Assembly (NCBI RefSeq): GCF_031583025.1
Contig: NZ_CP134062.1
Span: 1,984,001-2,048,000, forward strand
Direction: 5' to 3'
DNA from: Mycobacterium sp. Z3061
GTDB taxonomy: Bacteria; Actinomycetota; Actinomycetes; Mycobacteriales; Mycobacteriaceae
Length of the DNA: 64,000 nt
Part shown: piece by piece, positions 27,612 through 36,125 of the stretch
Position numbering within the stretch: position 1 is the first letter of the stretch
How the letters are laid out: every line of letters starts with the position of its first letter
Made by a program: the position numbers and the translations under genes
Notes under the pieces: generated by a model
Databases searched by the model: none
What the model saw: the letters and a program-made list of their open reading frames with translations, nothing else
What the model was told of the DNA's origin: nothing

Positions 27612-28441
27612 CAGCTGTCCAGATTGGTGCTGGTAGTGAACTCTTCCCACGCCGATATCTCGGCCGCTCTGCGTTCGGCGATGTGGCGGTAGGAGAACAG
27701 GGCATCCTCGCCGAGCAGCAGGAAGGCGGGGGGCTCGTCGGACTCGACTGCGGTGATGATCACCCCGGCCGCCTTGGCGGGGTCACCGGTCTGACTGCCG
27801 TGCATGGTGTCGTTCTCGATGCGCCGGCGCCCGGCGGTGTCGGCGTAATCGTCGATGACGCAAGAGGATTGGGTCAGCGAACGCCCGGCGAAATCCGTTC
27901 GGAAAGCGCCGGGTTCGACTATGGTGACCGAAATGCCCAGCGGCGCAAGCTCACCGTGCAATGCCCCGCTCATGCCTTCCACGGCCGCCTTGGCGGCCGA
28001 GTAGTAACCCGATCCGACCGGCGTCAGCTGCACGCCGATCGAGGAGATGTTCACGATCGCACCGGAGCGGCGCTCCCGCATGCCCGGTAGCACCGCCTTG
28101 ATCATGGCGACGGCGCCGAAGAAGTGGGTTTCGAACAGGGCGCGCACATCTCTGTCGTCACCTTCTTCGATGGCGGCGCGATATCCGTAGCCGGCGTTGT
28201 TCACCAGGACGTCGATGCCGTCGAACCGATCCTGTGCCTGCTGGACCGCCGCACCGACCTGTTCGGCGTCGGTGACATCGAGGGCCACGGCCAGCGTGCG
28301 CTCGGATGCGGTCTCAGCCAGGTCGGCGATTTTCGCGACGTCGCGTGCGGTGACGACGACATTGTGGCCGGCGTCGATTACCGCCTCGGCGAGGGCACGG
28401 CCGAGGCCGGTCGAACAACCCGTGATGAGCCACGTAGACAT
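27611..28441 (-). CDS. Short-chain dehydrogenase/reductase
   Basis: 276 aa classical SDR. NAD(P) motif TGCSTGLGRALAE, structural NNAGYGY, catalytic Ser in NISSIG and YYSAAK (Tyr/Lys). Arg in TARDVAK after strand 2 suggests NADP preference. The substrate loop is long, as in oxidoreductases related to retinol/17-beta-HSD types, but the substrate is unknown. Translationally coupled to the downstream membrane protein. Confidence 0.9.
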   Translation of the reverse strand: MSTWLITGCSTGLGRALAEAVIDAGHNVVVTARDVAKIADLAETASERTLAVALDVTDAEQVGAAVQQAQDRFDGIDVLVNNAGYGYRAAIEEGDDRDVRALFETHFFGAVAMIKAVLPGMRERRSGAIVNISSIGVQLTPVGSGYYSAAKAAVEGMSGALHGELAPLGISVTIVEPGAFRTDFAGRSLTQSSCVIDDYADTAGRRRIENDTMHGSQTGDPAKAAGVIITAVESDEPPAFLLLGEDALFSYRHIAERRAAEISAWEEFTTSTNLDS

Positions 28442-28514
28442 CGGCGACCTTCCTTCCGGTCAGAGGCGTTAAAGCCAGCAGGCGGAACGGAATTCGTGAC
28501 GTGTCTCGGTCAGC

Positions 28515-28778
28515 CTAGAATCCCATCTTCTGGCACTTGACGTTTCGGTTCTGACAGTACATTCCGCTACCGGTCCATTCTTTGGGTCCGGGGCCTTTCT
28601 CGGTGGCGTCCCGGTCGCGGGGATCCAGCGTCAATCCCGGCACTATGATCAGCAGATCGTCGATGATCTGGGGCGCCGCGTCGTCCGGATCGGCGCGGGC
28701 GACGCCCGCGCTCCCGAACACGGCAGTGATCGCGATCAGTCCGGCAAGCACCGCGGAAGCGAACCTGTGACGTGTCAT
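28515..28778 (-). CDS. Small secreted protein
   Basis: 87 aa from ATG 28778 with GGGAGGG 6 bases upstream. Signal peptide 1-30 (hydrophobic core, then GVARA/DPDD). The mature part has an acidic start (DPDDAAPQIIDDLLIIVPGL) and a C-terminal CQNRNVKC pair that could form one disulfide. Not recognised as a named family; similar small exported DP-starting proteins are common in mycobacteria. Divergent from the MspA-like gene. Confidence 0.7.
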   Translation of the reverse strand: MTRHRFASAVLAGLIAITAVFGSAGVARADPDDAAPQIIDDLLIIVPGLTLDPRDRDATEKGPGPKEWTGSGMYCQNRNVKCQKMGF

Positions 28779-28951
28779 TGGTCGCCCTCCCTGCCGATTG
28801 GCGCGAACGGTCAACTGCGGAGTCTACTCGCGACACGGTTTGTCCAGCCTCCCGTCTTTGCATCGCGAACCAGCTACAAACGCGCAACAACTTCGAGTTG
28901 CTGCCTCGCGCAAACCCGGACAGTAATCCCGCCGTGCCTAGCGTGTAGGCC

Positions 28952-29653
28952 GTGATGCCGATTTCCGCGGTTGTTCGCCGTGCTGCGGTATTCGCTGTGT
29001 GCCTTCTGTTGGTGACGCCCGCTGCCGCGGCGACTGCGCAGCCCGGCGCCGAACCGGTGTCGGGCACGGGATCACCGGCCGACGGTGTCCTGCCCCCTGG
29101 CACACCTGCGCGGGTCAACACCCCCGATGGCTGGACGCTGGCCCTCGGCGCGAAAGACGAGAAACAGGTTCCCGTCGCGCCGCTGACCACCGCGGCGTCC
29201 TCGCGCGAATACCTGTCCAGCGGAGTTTTCGTAGCGTCGCTGCAGGGTCCGGAACCTCCGCACGGCATCCTGGAAGTCGGCTATGAAATCGGCTGCGGCA
29301 TCGACATGAGCACCGCCAACGGCGTCACCATGGCCAACGGCGGCGGTATCGCCCCGTCGCTCGGCGCGGAGTTGCCGCTGGGGCCGGGCCAGCCGCCGGT
29401 GCTGCTGCCGCTGATCACCGGCTCGTACAACGGGGTGGTGAGCGTAGGGATGAAGCCCGGCTTCGTCGTCGTGGTGCCGGTCGTGCGAAAAGAGTTCAAG
29501 GGCCCGAACCCCTGGATCATGATCAGCGACTTCCACATCAAGATCGACGGATGCGTGGGACAGTCGTTCATCCGCTCGTACTCGACCCTGACCCGCATCA
29601 CCGATGAATCTGACGTGGTGGTGTCCTACGTCGGCACAACCAAGGCCGTCTGA
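28952..29653 (+). CDS. MspA-family porin-like protein
   Basis: 233 aa from GTG (second codon ATG). Signal peptide 1-28. The mature part shows the MspA layout: TPDGWTLALGAKDEKQVPVAPL, SREYLSSGVFVASLQG, LEVGYEIGCGIDMS, then GxxPSLGAELPLGPGQ and a C-terminal strand set ending ITDESDVVVSYVGTT. MspA porins form octameric channels in the mycobacterial outer membrane. This one carries cysteines (GCGID, DGCVG) absent from classical MspA and is distant from it, so channel activity is inferred. Confidence 0.75.
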   Translation: MMPISAVVRRAAVFAVCLLLVTPAAAATAQPGAEPVSGTGSPADGVLPPGTPARVNTPDGWTLALGAKDEKQVPVAPLTTAASSREYLSSGVFVASLQGPEPPHGILEVGYEIGCGIDMSTANGVTMANGGGIAPSLGAELPLGPGQPPVLLPLITGSYNGVVSVGMKPGFVVVVPVVRKEFKGPNPWIMISDFHIKIDGCVGQSFIRSYSTLTRITDESDVVVSYVGTTKAV

Positions 29654-29666
29654 GACGCGCGCAGGG

Positions 29667-30332
29667 TCAGCCGTCGAAGACCGGCCCGTCGAAACGTTCC
29701 AGAGTCACGAACTCGGAGACCGGACGGCGGCGCAGTTTCGTCAGCTGGCGCGGGGGCTTTCCGAGCGGCACCAGCGCCGCGACCGCGTGCGAACCCGGAA
29801 TTCCCAGCAGCTCGCGGACCGCGTCTTCGCGTGGAATAGCCATCGTCGTGATGGTGCCGCCATAGCCTTCGTAGCGGGCGGCCAGCAGGATGCTCCACAC
29901 CAGCGGGTACACCGAGGCTCCACCGGCGAGCCCGGCGCGGTCCAATTCCTGATCCAACGCCGCCACCACGTTCAGGTCGACGGAGACGACCAGGACGACG
30001 GCGGCGTTGATCATCGGCGCGATGAACGTCTCGGGAACCTCGGTGTCATCGATGACGTCTTGCGGCACCGCGGTGGGATGCACCGGATTCCAAGGGTTTT
30101 CACCGGCGGTCAGCTGGGCGAAATAGCGACGGGCGGCGGGTGCCCCCAATTCCGCGAGTCGCCGGCGGGTACCGGCGTCGCGCACCACCGTGATGTGCGC
30201 GCCCTGCCGGTTGCCACCGCTGGGAGCGAACCTGGCGTTGTCGAGGATGCGGTACAGGACGTCGTCGGGCAGTGGGTCATCGGTGAATTCCCTTGCGGCG
30301 AAGGTGCTTCGCAGGACGTCATAGAACTCCAT
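29667..30332 (-). CDS. Nitroreductase-family FMN oxidoreductase
   Basis: 221 aa from MEFYDVLRSTFAAREFTDDP. Signature residues: R-x-F near the N-terminus, NARFAPSGGNRQG (FMN phosphate site), LVVSVDLN, GASVYPLVWSILLAARYEGYGG and the LGIPGSHAVAALVPLGKP strand. Reduces nitro groups, quinones or flavins with NAD(P)H as a dimer. Its ATG lies inside the 3' end of the Hsp70-like gene (14-bp overlap), so it is co-translated with it. Confidence 0.9.
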   Translation of the reverse strand: MEFYDVLRSTFAAREFTDDPLPDDVLYRILDNARFAPSGGNRQGAHITVVRDAGTRRRLAELGAPAARRYFAQLTAGENPWNPVHPTAVPQDVIDDTEVPETFIAPMINAAVVLVVSVDLNVVAALDQELDRAGLAGGASVYPLVWSILLAARYEGYGGTITTMAIPREDAVRELLGIPGSHAVAALVPLGKPPRQLTKLRRRPVSEFVTLERFDGPVFDG

Positions 30333-31848
30333 GGCCCCGCCGTTCCAGCCGGAAGGTGCGTTGGATGCCGGTCGGCTCGGTGGTGAGGGTGACTTCCACC
30401 GCGCCGGTAGGACCCACGGTGTAGATCTCCTCGACGTCGGGCCCCTCCTGCCAGCGGCCCACCGGCTGGCGCCGCAGATCGTCACGGTCGCTGAGGGCCG
30501 GGTCGAACGGGAACAGGACCGGATCGTACGGCGTGACGTCGCCGTCGGGGCGCCCGTCGACCACGCGGCTGCACTCGACGAACCGGAAGTGCCCGATGTT
30601 GTGCGCCGCCCGGTACTTTCGGCTGACGACCAGCGGTGTGCGTCCGTCGGCGGGCAACGCGGCGTCTTTGGGCACGATCGGGTCGAAGACCACATCGGCG
30701 CCGGCGTGCGCCTCCCGGAACACCCCGAAATGACGCGAAAAGCGTTCGGAGAGAACGAAACCCGACTCCGTGTCCAGGAAGACGGCAAGTCCGATGGCGG
30801 TCGCGGCGAACGGGTGCGGTGAGCGCTTGACCCGCTTGTCGCCGAAGCTCGCGCGCAGCATCCGCGACACGATCGGGAAGCTGCCCGCGCCACCCACCAC
30901 GTAGATACCCGCCACCTCTGACCACGGGACGTCTCTGCCGTCACCGACCGGGTCGTGCAGGACGCGCGAAAGAAGCTCCGTCGTCTTGTCGACGAGCGGT
31001 GCACACGCGGCGTACACATCGTCGATCGGGCAGGAGAACGGCGGGCGGTCGGCGCCGTCGATGACGGTCAGGTCCACCAGGAAACGCCGGGTCTGCGGAC
31101 CGACCGCTTCCTTGCGCGTGGCGCACTCCTCCACGAGCAGTTCGTAGGCTGCGCCCCGCACGCCGGGCAGTTGTGAGTCGGCAAGCACCAACTGCGCGAT
31201 CGCGTCGTCGAAGTCGTCACCGCCGAGCCGTTGAATTCCCTCGCTGACCACGACTTCGTTGACGTGCCCGGCCATTTTCAGCAGCGAGGCGTCGAACGTG
31301 CCACCGCCCAGGTCGTAGATCAGCACGTACTCGCGTTTGGCGGTGATCGTGGAGCGGTACCGGTGGGCGTATTCCAGTCCCGCGGCGGACGGCTCGTTCA
31401 GCAGCGCGACCACCTCGAACCCCGCCGCAGCGAAGGCGTCCAGGGTCATAAAGCGTTGGGCGCTGGATGAATTCGCGGGCACGCTGATGGCCGCCTGGAC
31501 GGCCTCACCGCTGGCGGCGCCGGCATTCGAGCGCTCGATGAGATCACTTTTCAGTTGAGCCAGAAACCCGGTGAGCAGATCGGCCAACCGGTATTCACGG
31601 CCGGCCAGCCGCACCATGGTCTGCGGCCCGGCGTCGTTGAGCAGACGCTTGAACGACCTGAGCACCTCCCAGCCGGGTTCGTGGCGCACCGCCGCCGCGT
31701 CCAGGCCGTAACGCAACTCGCCGCCGGGATCGGCCGCTATCACCGACGGCCACGTGTCGACGCCGTCGTAGGCGACGACCGGGTAATTGCCCCGGTCGAC
31801 GATCGCTGCGACGGTGTGGGTGGTGCCGAAGTCGATACCGACTCTCAT
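30319..31848 (-). CDS. Hsp70-family ATPase-like protein lacking a chaperone C-terminus
   Basis: 509 aa from MRVGIDFGTTHTVAAIVDRG. Actin/Hsp70 ATPase motifs: phosphate-1 VGIDFGTTHT, connect-1 ISVPANSSSAQR, phosphate-2 YDLGGGTFDASLL and adenosine motif VVGGAGSFPIVSRMLR. After the ATPase domain there is only a divergent 120-residue region rich in short beta segments (VVFDPIVPKDAALPADG, VEVTLTTEPTGIQ); the helical lid and the EEVD-like end are missing. Overlaps the nitroreductase gene. Confidence 0.85.
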   Translation of the reverse strand: MRVGIDFGTTHTVAAIVDRGNYPVVAYDGVDTWPSVIAADPGGELRYGLDAAAVRHEPGWEVLRSFKRLLNDAGPQTMVRLAGREYRLADLLTGFLAQLKSDLIERSNAGAASGEAVQAAISVPANSSSAQRFMTLDAFAAAGFEVVALLNEPSAAGLEYAHRYRSTITAKREYVLIYDLGGGTFDASLLKMAGHVNEVVVSEGIQRLGGDDFDDAIAQLVLADSQLPGVRGAAYELLVEECATRKEAVGPQTRRFLVDLTVIDGADRPPFSCPIDDVYAACAPLVDKTTELLSRVLHDPVGDGRDVPWSEVAGIYVVGGAGSFPIVSRMLRASFGDKRVKRSPHPFAATAIGLAVFLDTESGFVLSERFSRHFGVFREAHAGADVVFDPIVPKDAALPADGRTPLVVSRKYRAAHNIGHFRFVECSRVVDGRPDGDVTPYDPVLFPFDPALSDRDDLRRQPVGRWQEGPDVEEIYTVGPTGAVEVTLTTEPTGIQRTFRLERRGHGVL

Positions 31849-31990
31849 TCCGCACAATTCTAGGGCCCGGCAAGGCAGTTCGGCACCATCCCGGCACCAG
31901 CGCGCCGCCGCGGGTGCGGTGACGCGGCGCTGAATCGTTCCTGGCCAGCCGATACGCAAGTGTTTTCGGGAACGTAAGTTGGCGACCTAA

Positions 31991-32046
31991 GTCCCTAGTG
32001 GGACCGCATGCGCGTTGCGCAAGCTGAACCCGCCGGCATTGCGCAA
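31991..32046. promoter_or_regulatory. Palindromes upstream of the mce operon
   Basis: GTCCC-TAGT-GGGAC at 31991-32004, then two identical TTGCGCAA palindromes at 32015-32022 and 32039-32046, 24 bp apart. They lie in the 215-bp gap between the Hsp70-like gene and yrbE, before a GAGGAAG ribosome site at 32049-32055. Candidate regulator sites; no known family motif assigned. Confidence 0.45.
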
Positions 32047-32063
32047 AGTAGAGGAAGCCGCCG

Positions 32064-32837
32064 ATGGTTTCAGTTGAGTTGGAGAGGGTCACCAAGCTGC
32101 TGCGATCCGTCGGCGAGTTCTTCGCGATGTCACTGGACACGTTCGTGGCCATGTTCAAGCTGCCGTTTCCATGGCGCGAATTCCTGCTGCAGAGCTGGTT
32201 CGTGGCACGGGTCTCACTGATTCCGACGCTGCTGCTGACCATTCCGTTCACGGTGCTGGTGGTCTTCACCCTCAACATCCTGTTGGTGGAGTTCGGTGCC
32301 GCCGACTTCTCCGGCACCGGCGCGGCGACCGCCTCGGTGACCCAGATCGGCCCGGTGGTGACGGTTCTCGTCGTCGCCGGCACCGGGGCCACCGCCATGT
32401 GCGCCGACCTCGGTTCCCGCGCGATCCACGACGAGCTCAACGCGTTACGAGTGATGGGCGTGGACCCCATTCGCCGGCTGGCGGCGCCCCGGGTGTTGGC
32501 CGCCACCGTTGTCGCGGTGTCCCTGGTGTCGCTGGTGACCCTGGTGGGTCTGGCCGGCTCGTTCGTCTTCTCGGTATTCGTTCAGCACGTCACTCCCGGG
32601 GCCTTCGCCGCCGGTCTGACACTGATCACGCACCTGCCCGATCTGATCCTCGGCCTGGTCAAAGGTGCGCTGTTCGGGATGGCGGCGGCCCTGATCGCCT
32701 GCTACAAGGGCATTTCCGTGAGCAAGGGGCCGCAGGGCGTGGGCAACGCCGTCAACGAGACGGTCGTCTACTCCTTCATCGCCCTGTTCCTGATCAACAT
32801 CGTCGCCACCGCGGTCTTCTACACGGGGCCGCAATGA
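32064..32837 (+). CDS. YrbE permease, first subunit (mce operon)
   Basis: 257 aa membrane permease of the Mce lipid-import systems (MlaE family). About five to six helices; signature FSGTGAATASVTQIGPVVTVLVVAGTGATAMCADLGSRAI and DELNALRVMGVDPIRRLAAPR (the EQ-loop-like coupling helix facing the ATPase Mkl, which is encoded elsewhere in mycobacteria). Starts at ATG 32064 after GAGGAAG. Stop overlaps the next start (ATGA). Confidence 0.95.
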   Translation: MVSVELERVTKLLRSVGEFFAMSLDTFVAMFKLPFPWREFLLQSWFVARVSLIPTLLLTIPFTVLVVFTLNILLVEFGAADFSGTGAATASVTQIGPVVTVLVVAGTGATAMCADLGSRAIHDELNALRVMGVDPIRRLAAPRVLAATVVAVSLVSLVTLVGLAGSFVFSVFVQHVTPGAFAAGLTLITHLPDLILGLVKGALFGMAAALIACYKGISVSKGPQGVGNAVNETVVYSFIALFLINIVATAVFYTGPQ

Positions 32838-33637
32838 ACGTGGTGGCGAGCTGGAATCACGTTGGCGCCCAGGTGGCTTTCTACGCCCGGACATTCGCAG
32901 AGATGCGTACCGCCTTCCGGCGGTACGGCAGAGAGATGGTACGACTCGTCGCCCAGATGAGCATGGGCACCGGAGCGCTGGCAGTGATCGGCGGGACGGT
33001 GGTCATCGTCGGCTTCCTGACCCTCTCGACCGGAGCCGTGATCGCCGTTCAGGGCTACAACCAGCTGTCGGGCATCGGCGTGGAAGCGATGACAGGCTTC
33101 ATCTCCGCCTACGTCAACGTCCGGATCATCGCTCCGGCGGTGGCCGGGGTGGGCCTGGCCGCCACCATCGGGGCCGGCTCCACCGCGCAACTGGGGGCGA
33201 TGAGCATCGCCGACGAAATCGACGCACTGGAAGTAATGGCGGTCCGCTCGGTGGCCTACCTGGTCTCCACCCGGGTGGTGGCCGGTGTCGTCGTGGTCAT
33301 CCCGCTGTACTGCGTGGCTGTGGTGTGCGCCTTTCAGGCCGCGCGATTCGGAACCACCAGGCTCTATGGACAGTCCACCGGCGTGTACGACCACTACTTC
33401 CACACCTTCCTCAACTCGATCGATCTGCTCTGGTCGTTCGTCACGGTGATCGTCGCGGCGATCGCAATCATGTTGGTGCACACCTATTACGGCTACACCG
33501 CACGCGGTGGTCCCGCCGGGGTGGGGGAGGCGGTGGGCCACTCCGTGCGCACTTCGTTGATCGTATTGACCCTTGTGGTGCTTGCGATTTCGCTGTCCGT
33601 CCACGGCCAGTCCGGTCACTTCAACTTGTCGGGCTAG
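32834..33637 (+). CDS. YrbE permease, second subunit
   Basis: 267 aa from an ATG overlapping the previous stop. Same MlaE/YrbE family: MGTGALAVIGGTVVIVGFLTL, GAGSTAQLGAMSIADEIDALEVMAVRSVAYLVSTR. Forms a heterodimer with the first YrbE. Its own helices carry GFLTLSTGAVIAVQGY. Followed by the Mce genes after 19 bp. Confidence 0.95.
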   Translation: MNVVASWNHVGAQVAFYARTFAEMRTAFRRYGREMVRLVAQMSMGTGALAVIGGTVVIVGFLTLSTGAVIAVQGYNQLSGIGVEAMTGFISAYVNVRIIAPAVAGVGLAATIGAGSTAQLGAMSIADEIDALEVMAVRSVAYLVSTRVVAGVVVVIPLYCVAVVCAFQAARFGTTRLYGQSTGVYDHYFHTFLNSIDLLWSFVTVIVAAIAIMLVHTYYGYTARGGPAGVGEAVGHSVRTSLIVLTLVVLAISLSVHGQSGHFNLSG

Positions 33638-33656
33638 CGGGCGGATCGGGGTCGGC

Positions 33657-35078
33657 ATGCAGGAGCCACGACCAGGGGGAATGCATCCCGCATGGTGGAC
33701 CCTCATACTGCTCGTGTCGACGATCGGCGTCGTCGCGGCGACCTCGGCGCTGTTCAGTGGGTCGTTCAAATCCTATGTTCCGGTCACCTTGGTCTCGGAC
33801 CGGGCCGGCCTGGTGATGGACCGCGGCGGCAAGGTCAAGATGCGCGGCGTGCAGGTGGGCCGGGTCGGCGCCGTCAGCACCGGCAAAGACGAGGTGCGCC
33901 TGCGGCTGGACATCTACCCGGCAGAGATCAGGCACATCCCGGCGAACGTGCGGGCCCGCATCCGGGCGACCACGCTGTTCAGCGCCAAATATGTCGACCT
34001 GGTCTACCCCAGTGACCCCAGCGGCCGACACCTGGCCGCCGGCGCTGCGATCAGGGTCGACAGCGTCGGCACCGAGGTCAACACGATGTTCGCCAACCTG
34101 GTCAAGGTGCTCAGCCAGATCGACCCGGCCAAACTGAACGGGGTGCTGTCGGCGCTGGCTGAAGGGCTGCGCGGACACGGGGCAGCCATCGGTCAGGGCA
34201 TCACCGATGCCAATGAGGTGCTCCGGGCGGTCAACCCGCGCGCGGAGATGATCCGCGCCGACACCCGGGCGGCCGGCAGCGTCGCCGACACGTATAGTGC
34301 TGCGGCACAGGACATTCTGCGAACGCTGGACACAGCCAGCGTCACCAGTTCGACACTCTCCGACGCACCCGACCTGGATGCCTTGCTGACCAACGTCATC
34401 GGGCTGTCGCGCAGCGGAACCCAGGTTCTGGGAGCTAACCGGGACAACCTGATCAAAGCCGTGAACCTGCTGGAGCCCACCACCGGCCTGCTGATGAAGT
34501 ACAACCCCGGACTGACGTGCATGCTGGTCGGCGCAAAGCTCGCCCTGGACACCGGCTACCTGGACGCGACCGGAGGCGCGAACGGGTACTCACTGGTCAT
34601 CGACAGCACTCCGCTGTTCGGCGCCGATCAATATCGTTATCCGCAGAACCTGCCGATCGTCGGGGCCAAGGGCGGTCCGGGCGGTAGGCCGGGTTGCGGA
34701 TCCCTGCCCGACGTAGCAGCGAATTGGCCGCTGCGCCAACTCATCACGGACACCGGCTGGGGAACCGGACTCGACATCCGGCCCAACCCCGGCATCGCGT
34801 TCCCCGCCTACGCCGACTACCTCCCGGTCACCCGCGGGATCCCCGAGCCGCCCAGCATCCGCTACCCGGGCGGCCCGGCGCCCGGACCGATCCCGTATCC
34901 CGGGGCACCGCCCTACGGCGCCGCGCAGTACGCCCCCGACGGAACACCGCTCTACCCGGGCCTACCCCCGGCGCCCCCGCCGGGCGCACCGCGCGAACCC
35001 GGGCCCGCGCCACCGGGATCCGAACCGTTCGTGCCACCGGCGCCCGCTCAGGTGCAGCCCACCCCGAGCGGCCACTAG
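33657..35078 (+). CDS. Mce-family protein, A position
   Basis: 473 aa from ATG 33657. One N-terminal helix (WWTLILLVSTIGVVAAT) followed by the MCE domain (VTLVSDRAGLVMDRGGKVKM, GVQVGRVGAVSTGKDEV) and a helical region (about 130-290) of the barrel/needle. The tail from about 395 is Pro/Gly-rich (PYPGAPPYGAAQYAP, PPAPPPGAPREPGP), typical of several MceA proteins. Binds and transports lipids through a hexameric MceA-F tunnel. Confidence 0.93.
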   Translation: MQEPRPGGMHPAWWTLILLVSTIGVVAATSALFSGSFKSYVPVTLVSDRAGLVMDRGGKVKMRGVQVGRVGAVSTGKDEVRLRLDIYPAEIRHIPANVRARIRATTLFSAKYVDLVYPSDPSGRHLAAGAAIRVDSVGTEVNTMFANLVKVLSQIDPAKLNGVLSALAEGLRGHGAAIGQGITDANEVLRAVNPRAEMIRADTRAAGSVADTYSAAAQDILRTLDTASVTSSTLSDAPDLDALLTNVIGLSRSGTQVLGANRDNLIKAVNLLEPTTGLLMKYNPGLTCMLVGAKLALDTGYLDATGGANGYSLVIDSTPLFGADQYRYPQNLPIVGAKGGPGGRPGCGSLPDVAANWPLRQLITDTGWGTGLDIRPNPGIAFPAYADYLPVTRGIPEPPSIRYPGGPAPGPIPYPGAPPYGAAQYAPDGTPLYPGLPPAPPPGAPREPGPAPPGSEPFVPPAPAQVQPTPSGH

Positions 35079-35096
35079 TACCCAGGAGCAGACCAC

Positions 35097-36125
35097 GTGA
35101 GAATGACTGTGCTAGGGGCGATCTGGCGGCTCGCTGCCTTCATGGCCGTGTGCGTGCTGGGCCTGGTTGCCATGCTGGCGATTTTCGCCGACCTGCGGTT
35201 CGGGAAAGAGAAGCAGTACCGGGCGACGTTCAGCAACGTCTCCGGGCTGGAGGCCGACAACTTCGTGCGCATCGCCGGAGTCGAGGTCGGCCAGGTCAAG
35301 AAGATCTCGATCCAGGATGACGGCACCGCCCTCGTCGACTTCAGCGCTGACGATTCCGTGGTACTGACCGAGGGCACCCGGGCGGTCATCCGGTACCAGA
35401 ACCTGATCGGCGGGCGTTATCTCGCCCTGGAGGAAGGCCCGGGCGGCGCAAGGCAACTCACACCGGGCGGCACGATTCCGCTGGCCCGGACCGCGCCCGC
35501 GCTGGACCTGGACGCGCTGATCGGCGGCTTCCGGCCGCTGTTCCACGCGCTGGATCCCAACCAGGTCAACGTGCTGTCCAGCGAGCTGATCAAGGCATTC
35601 CAGGGTGAGGGCGCCACCATCAGCTCGGTCCTGGTGCGCACCGCGGCACTGACGAACACGCTTGCCGATCGGGACACGCTGATCGGGCAGGTCATCGGGA
35701 ACTTGGACACCGTGCTCGGATCGCTGGGCGACCAGAGCACCCAGTTCGCCAAGGCCGTCGACGCATTGGCGCAATTGCTCGCCACATTGGCCGACCGAAA
35801 GCAGGACATCAGCACCTCGCTGGCCTATGGCAACGCGGCGGCCGGCTCCGTCGCCGATCTGCTGGCACGGGGACGGCAGCCGCTCGGGAAAGCCCTGCAC
35901 GAGTCGGACCGGGTAGCGGGTCTCGCCCTGGACGACCACGACTACTTCGACGATCTGCTCAACACGCTGCCCGATGCCTATCAGATGCTCAATCGCCAGG
36001 GCCTGCACGGCGACTTCTTCAGCTTCTATTTGTGTGACCTGATCTTGAAGGTGAACGGCAAAGGGGGGCAACCGGTTTACGTCAAGGTGATCGGTCAGCC
36101 GTCGGGGAGGTGCACGCCGCGATGA
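35097..36125 (+). CDS. Mce-family protein, B position
   Basis: 342 aa; GTG 35097 with AGGAG upstream (an ATG two codons later is possible). N-terminal helix (LAAFMAVCVLGLVAMLAIFA), MCE domain (YRATFSNVSGLEADNFVRIAG, VEVGQVKKISIQDDGTALVD), helical shaft, then a short C-terminus with paired cysteines (YLCDLI, SGRCTPR). Stop overlaps the next ATG (ATGA). Confidence 0.93.
   Translation: MRMTVLGAIWRLAAFMAVCVLGLVAMLAIFADLRFGKEKQYRATFSNVSGLEADNFVRIAGVEVGQVKKISIQDDGTALVDFSADDSVVLTEGTRAVIRYQNLIGGRYLALEEGPGGARQLTPGGTIPLARTAPALDLDALIGGFRPLFHALDPNQVNVLSSELIKAFQGEGATISSVLVRTAALTNTLADRDTLIGQVIGNLDTVLGSLGDQSTQFAKAVDALAQLLATLADRKQDISTSLAYGNAAAGSVADLLARGRQPLGKALHESDRVAGLALDDHDYFDDLLNTLPDAYQMLNRQGLHGDFFSFYLCDLILKVNGKGGQPVYVKVIGQPSGRCTPR

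Noticed and set aside
29667-31019. A continuous minus-strand frame joining nitroreductase and upstream sequence
   Set aside because: The upstream part is out of frame with the Hsp70-like gene; the nitroreductase has its own ATG at 30332.
32171-33637. A plus-strand frame that would fuse the two YrbE genes
   Set aside because: The first part is a different frame of yrbE1; the genes are separate with an ATGA overlap.
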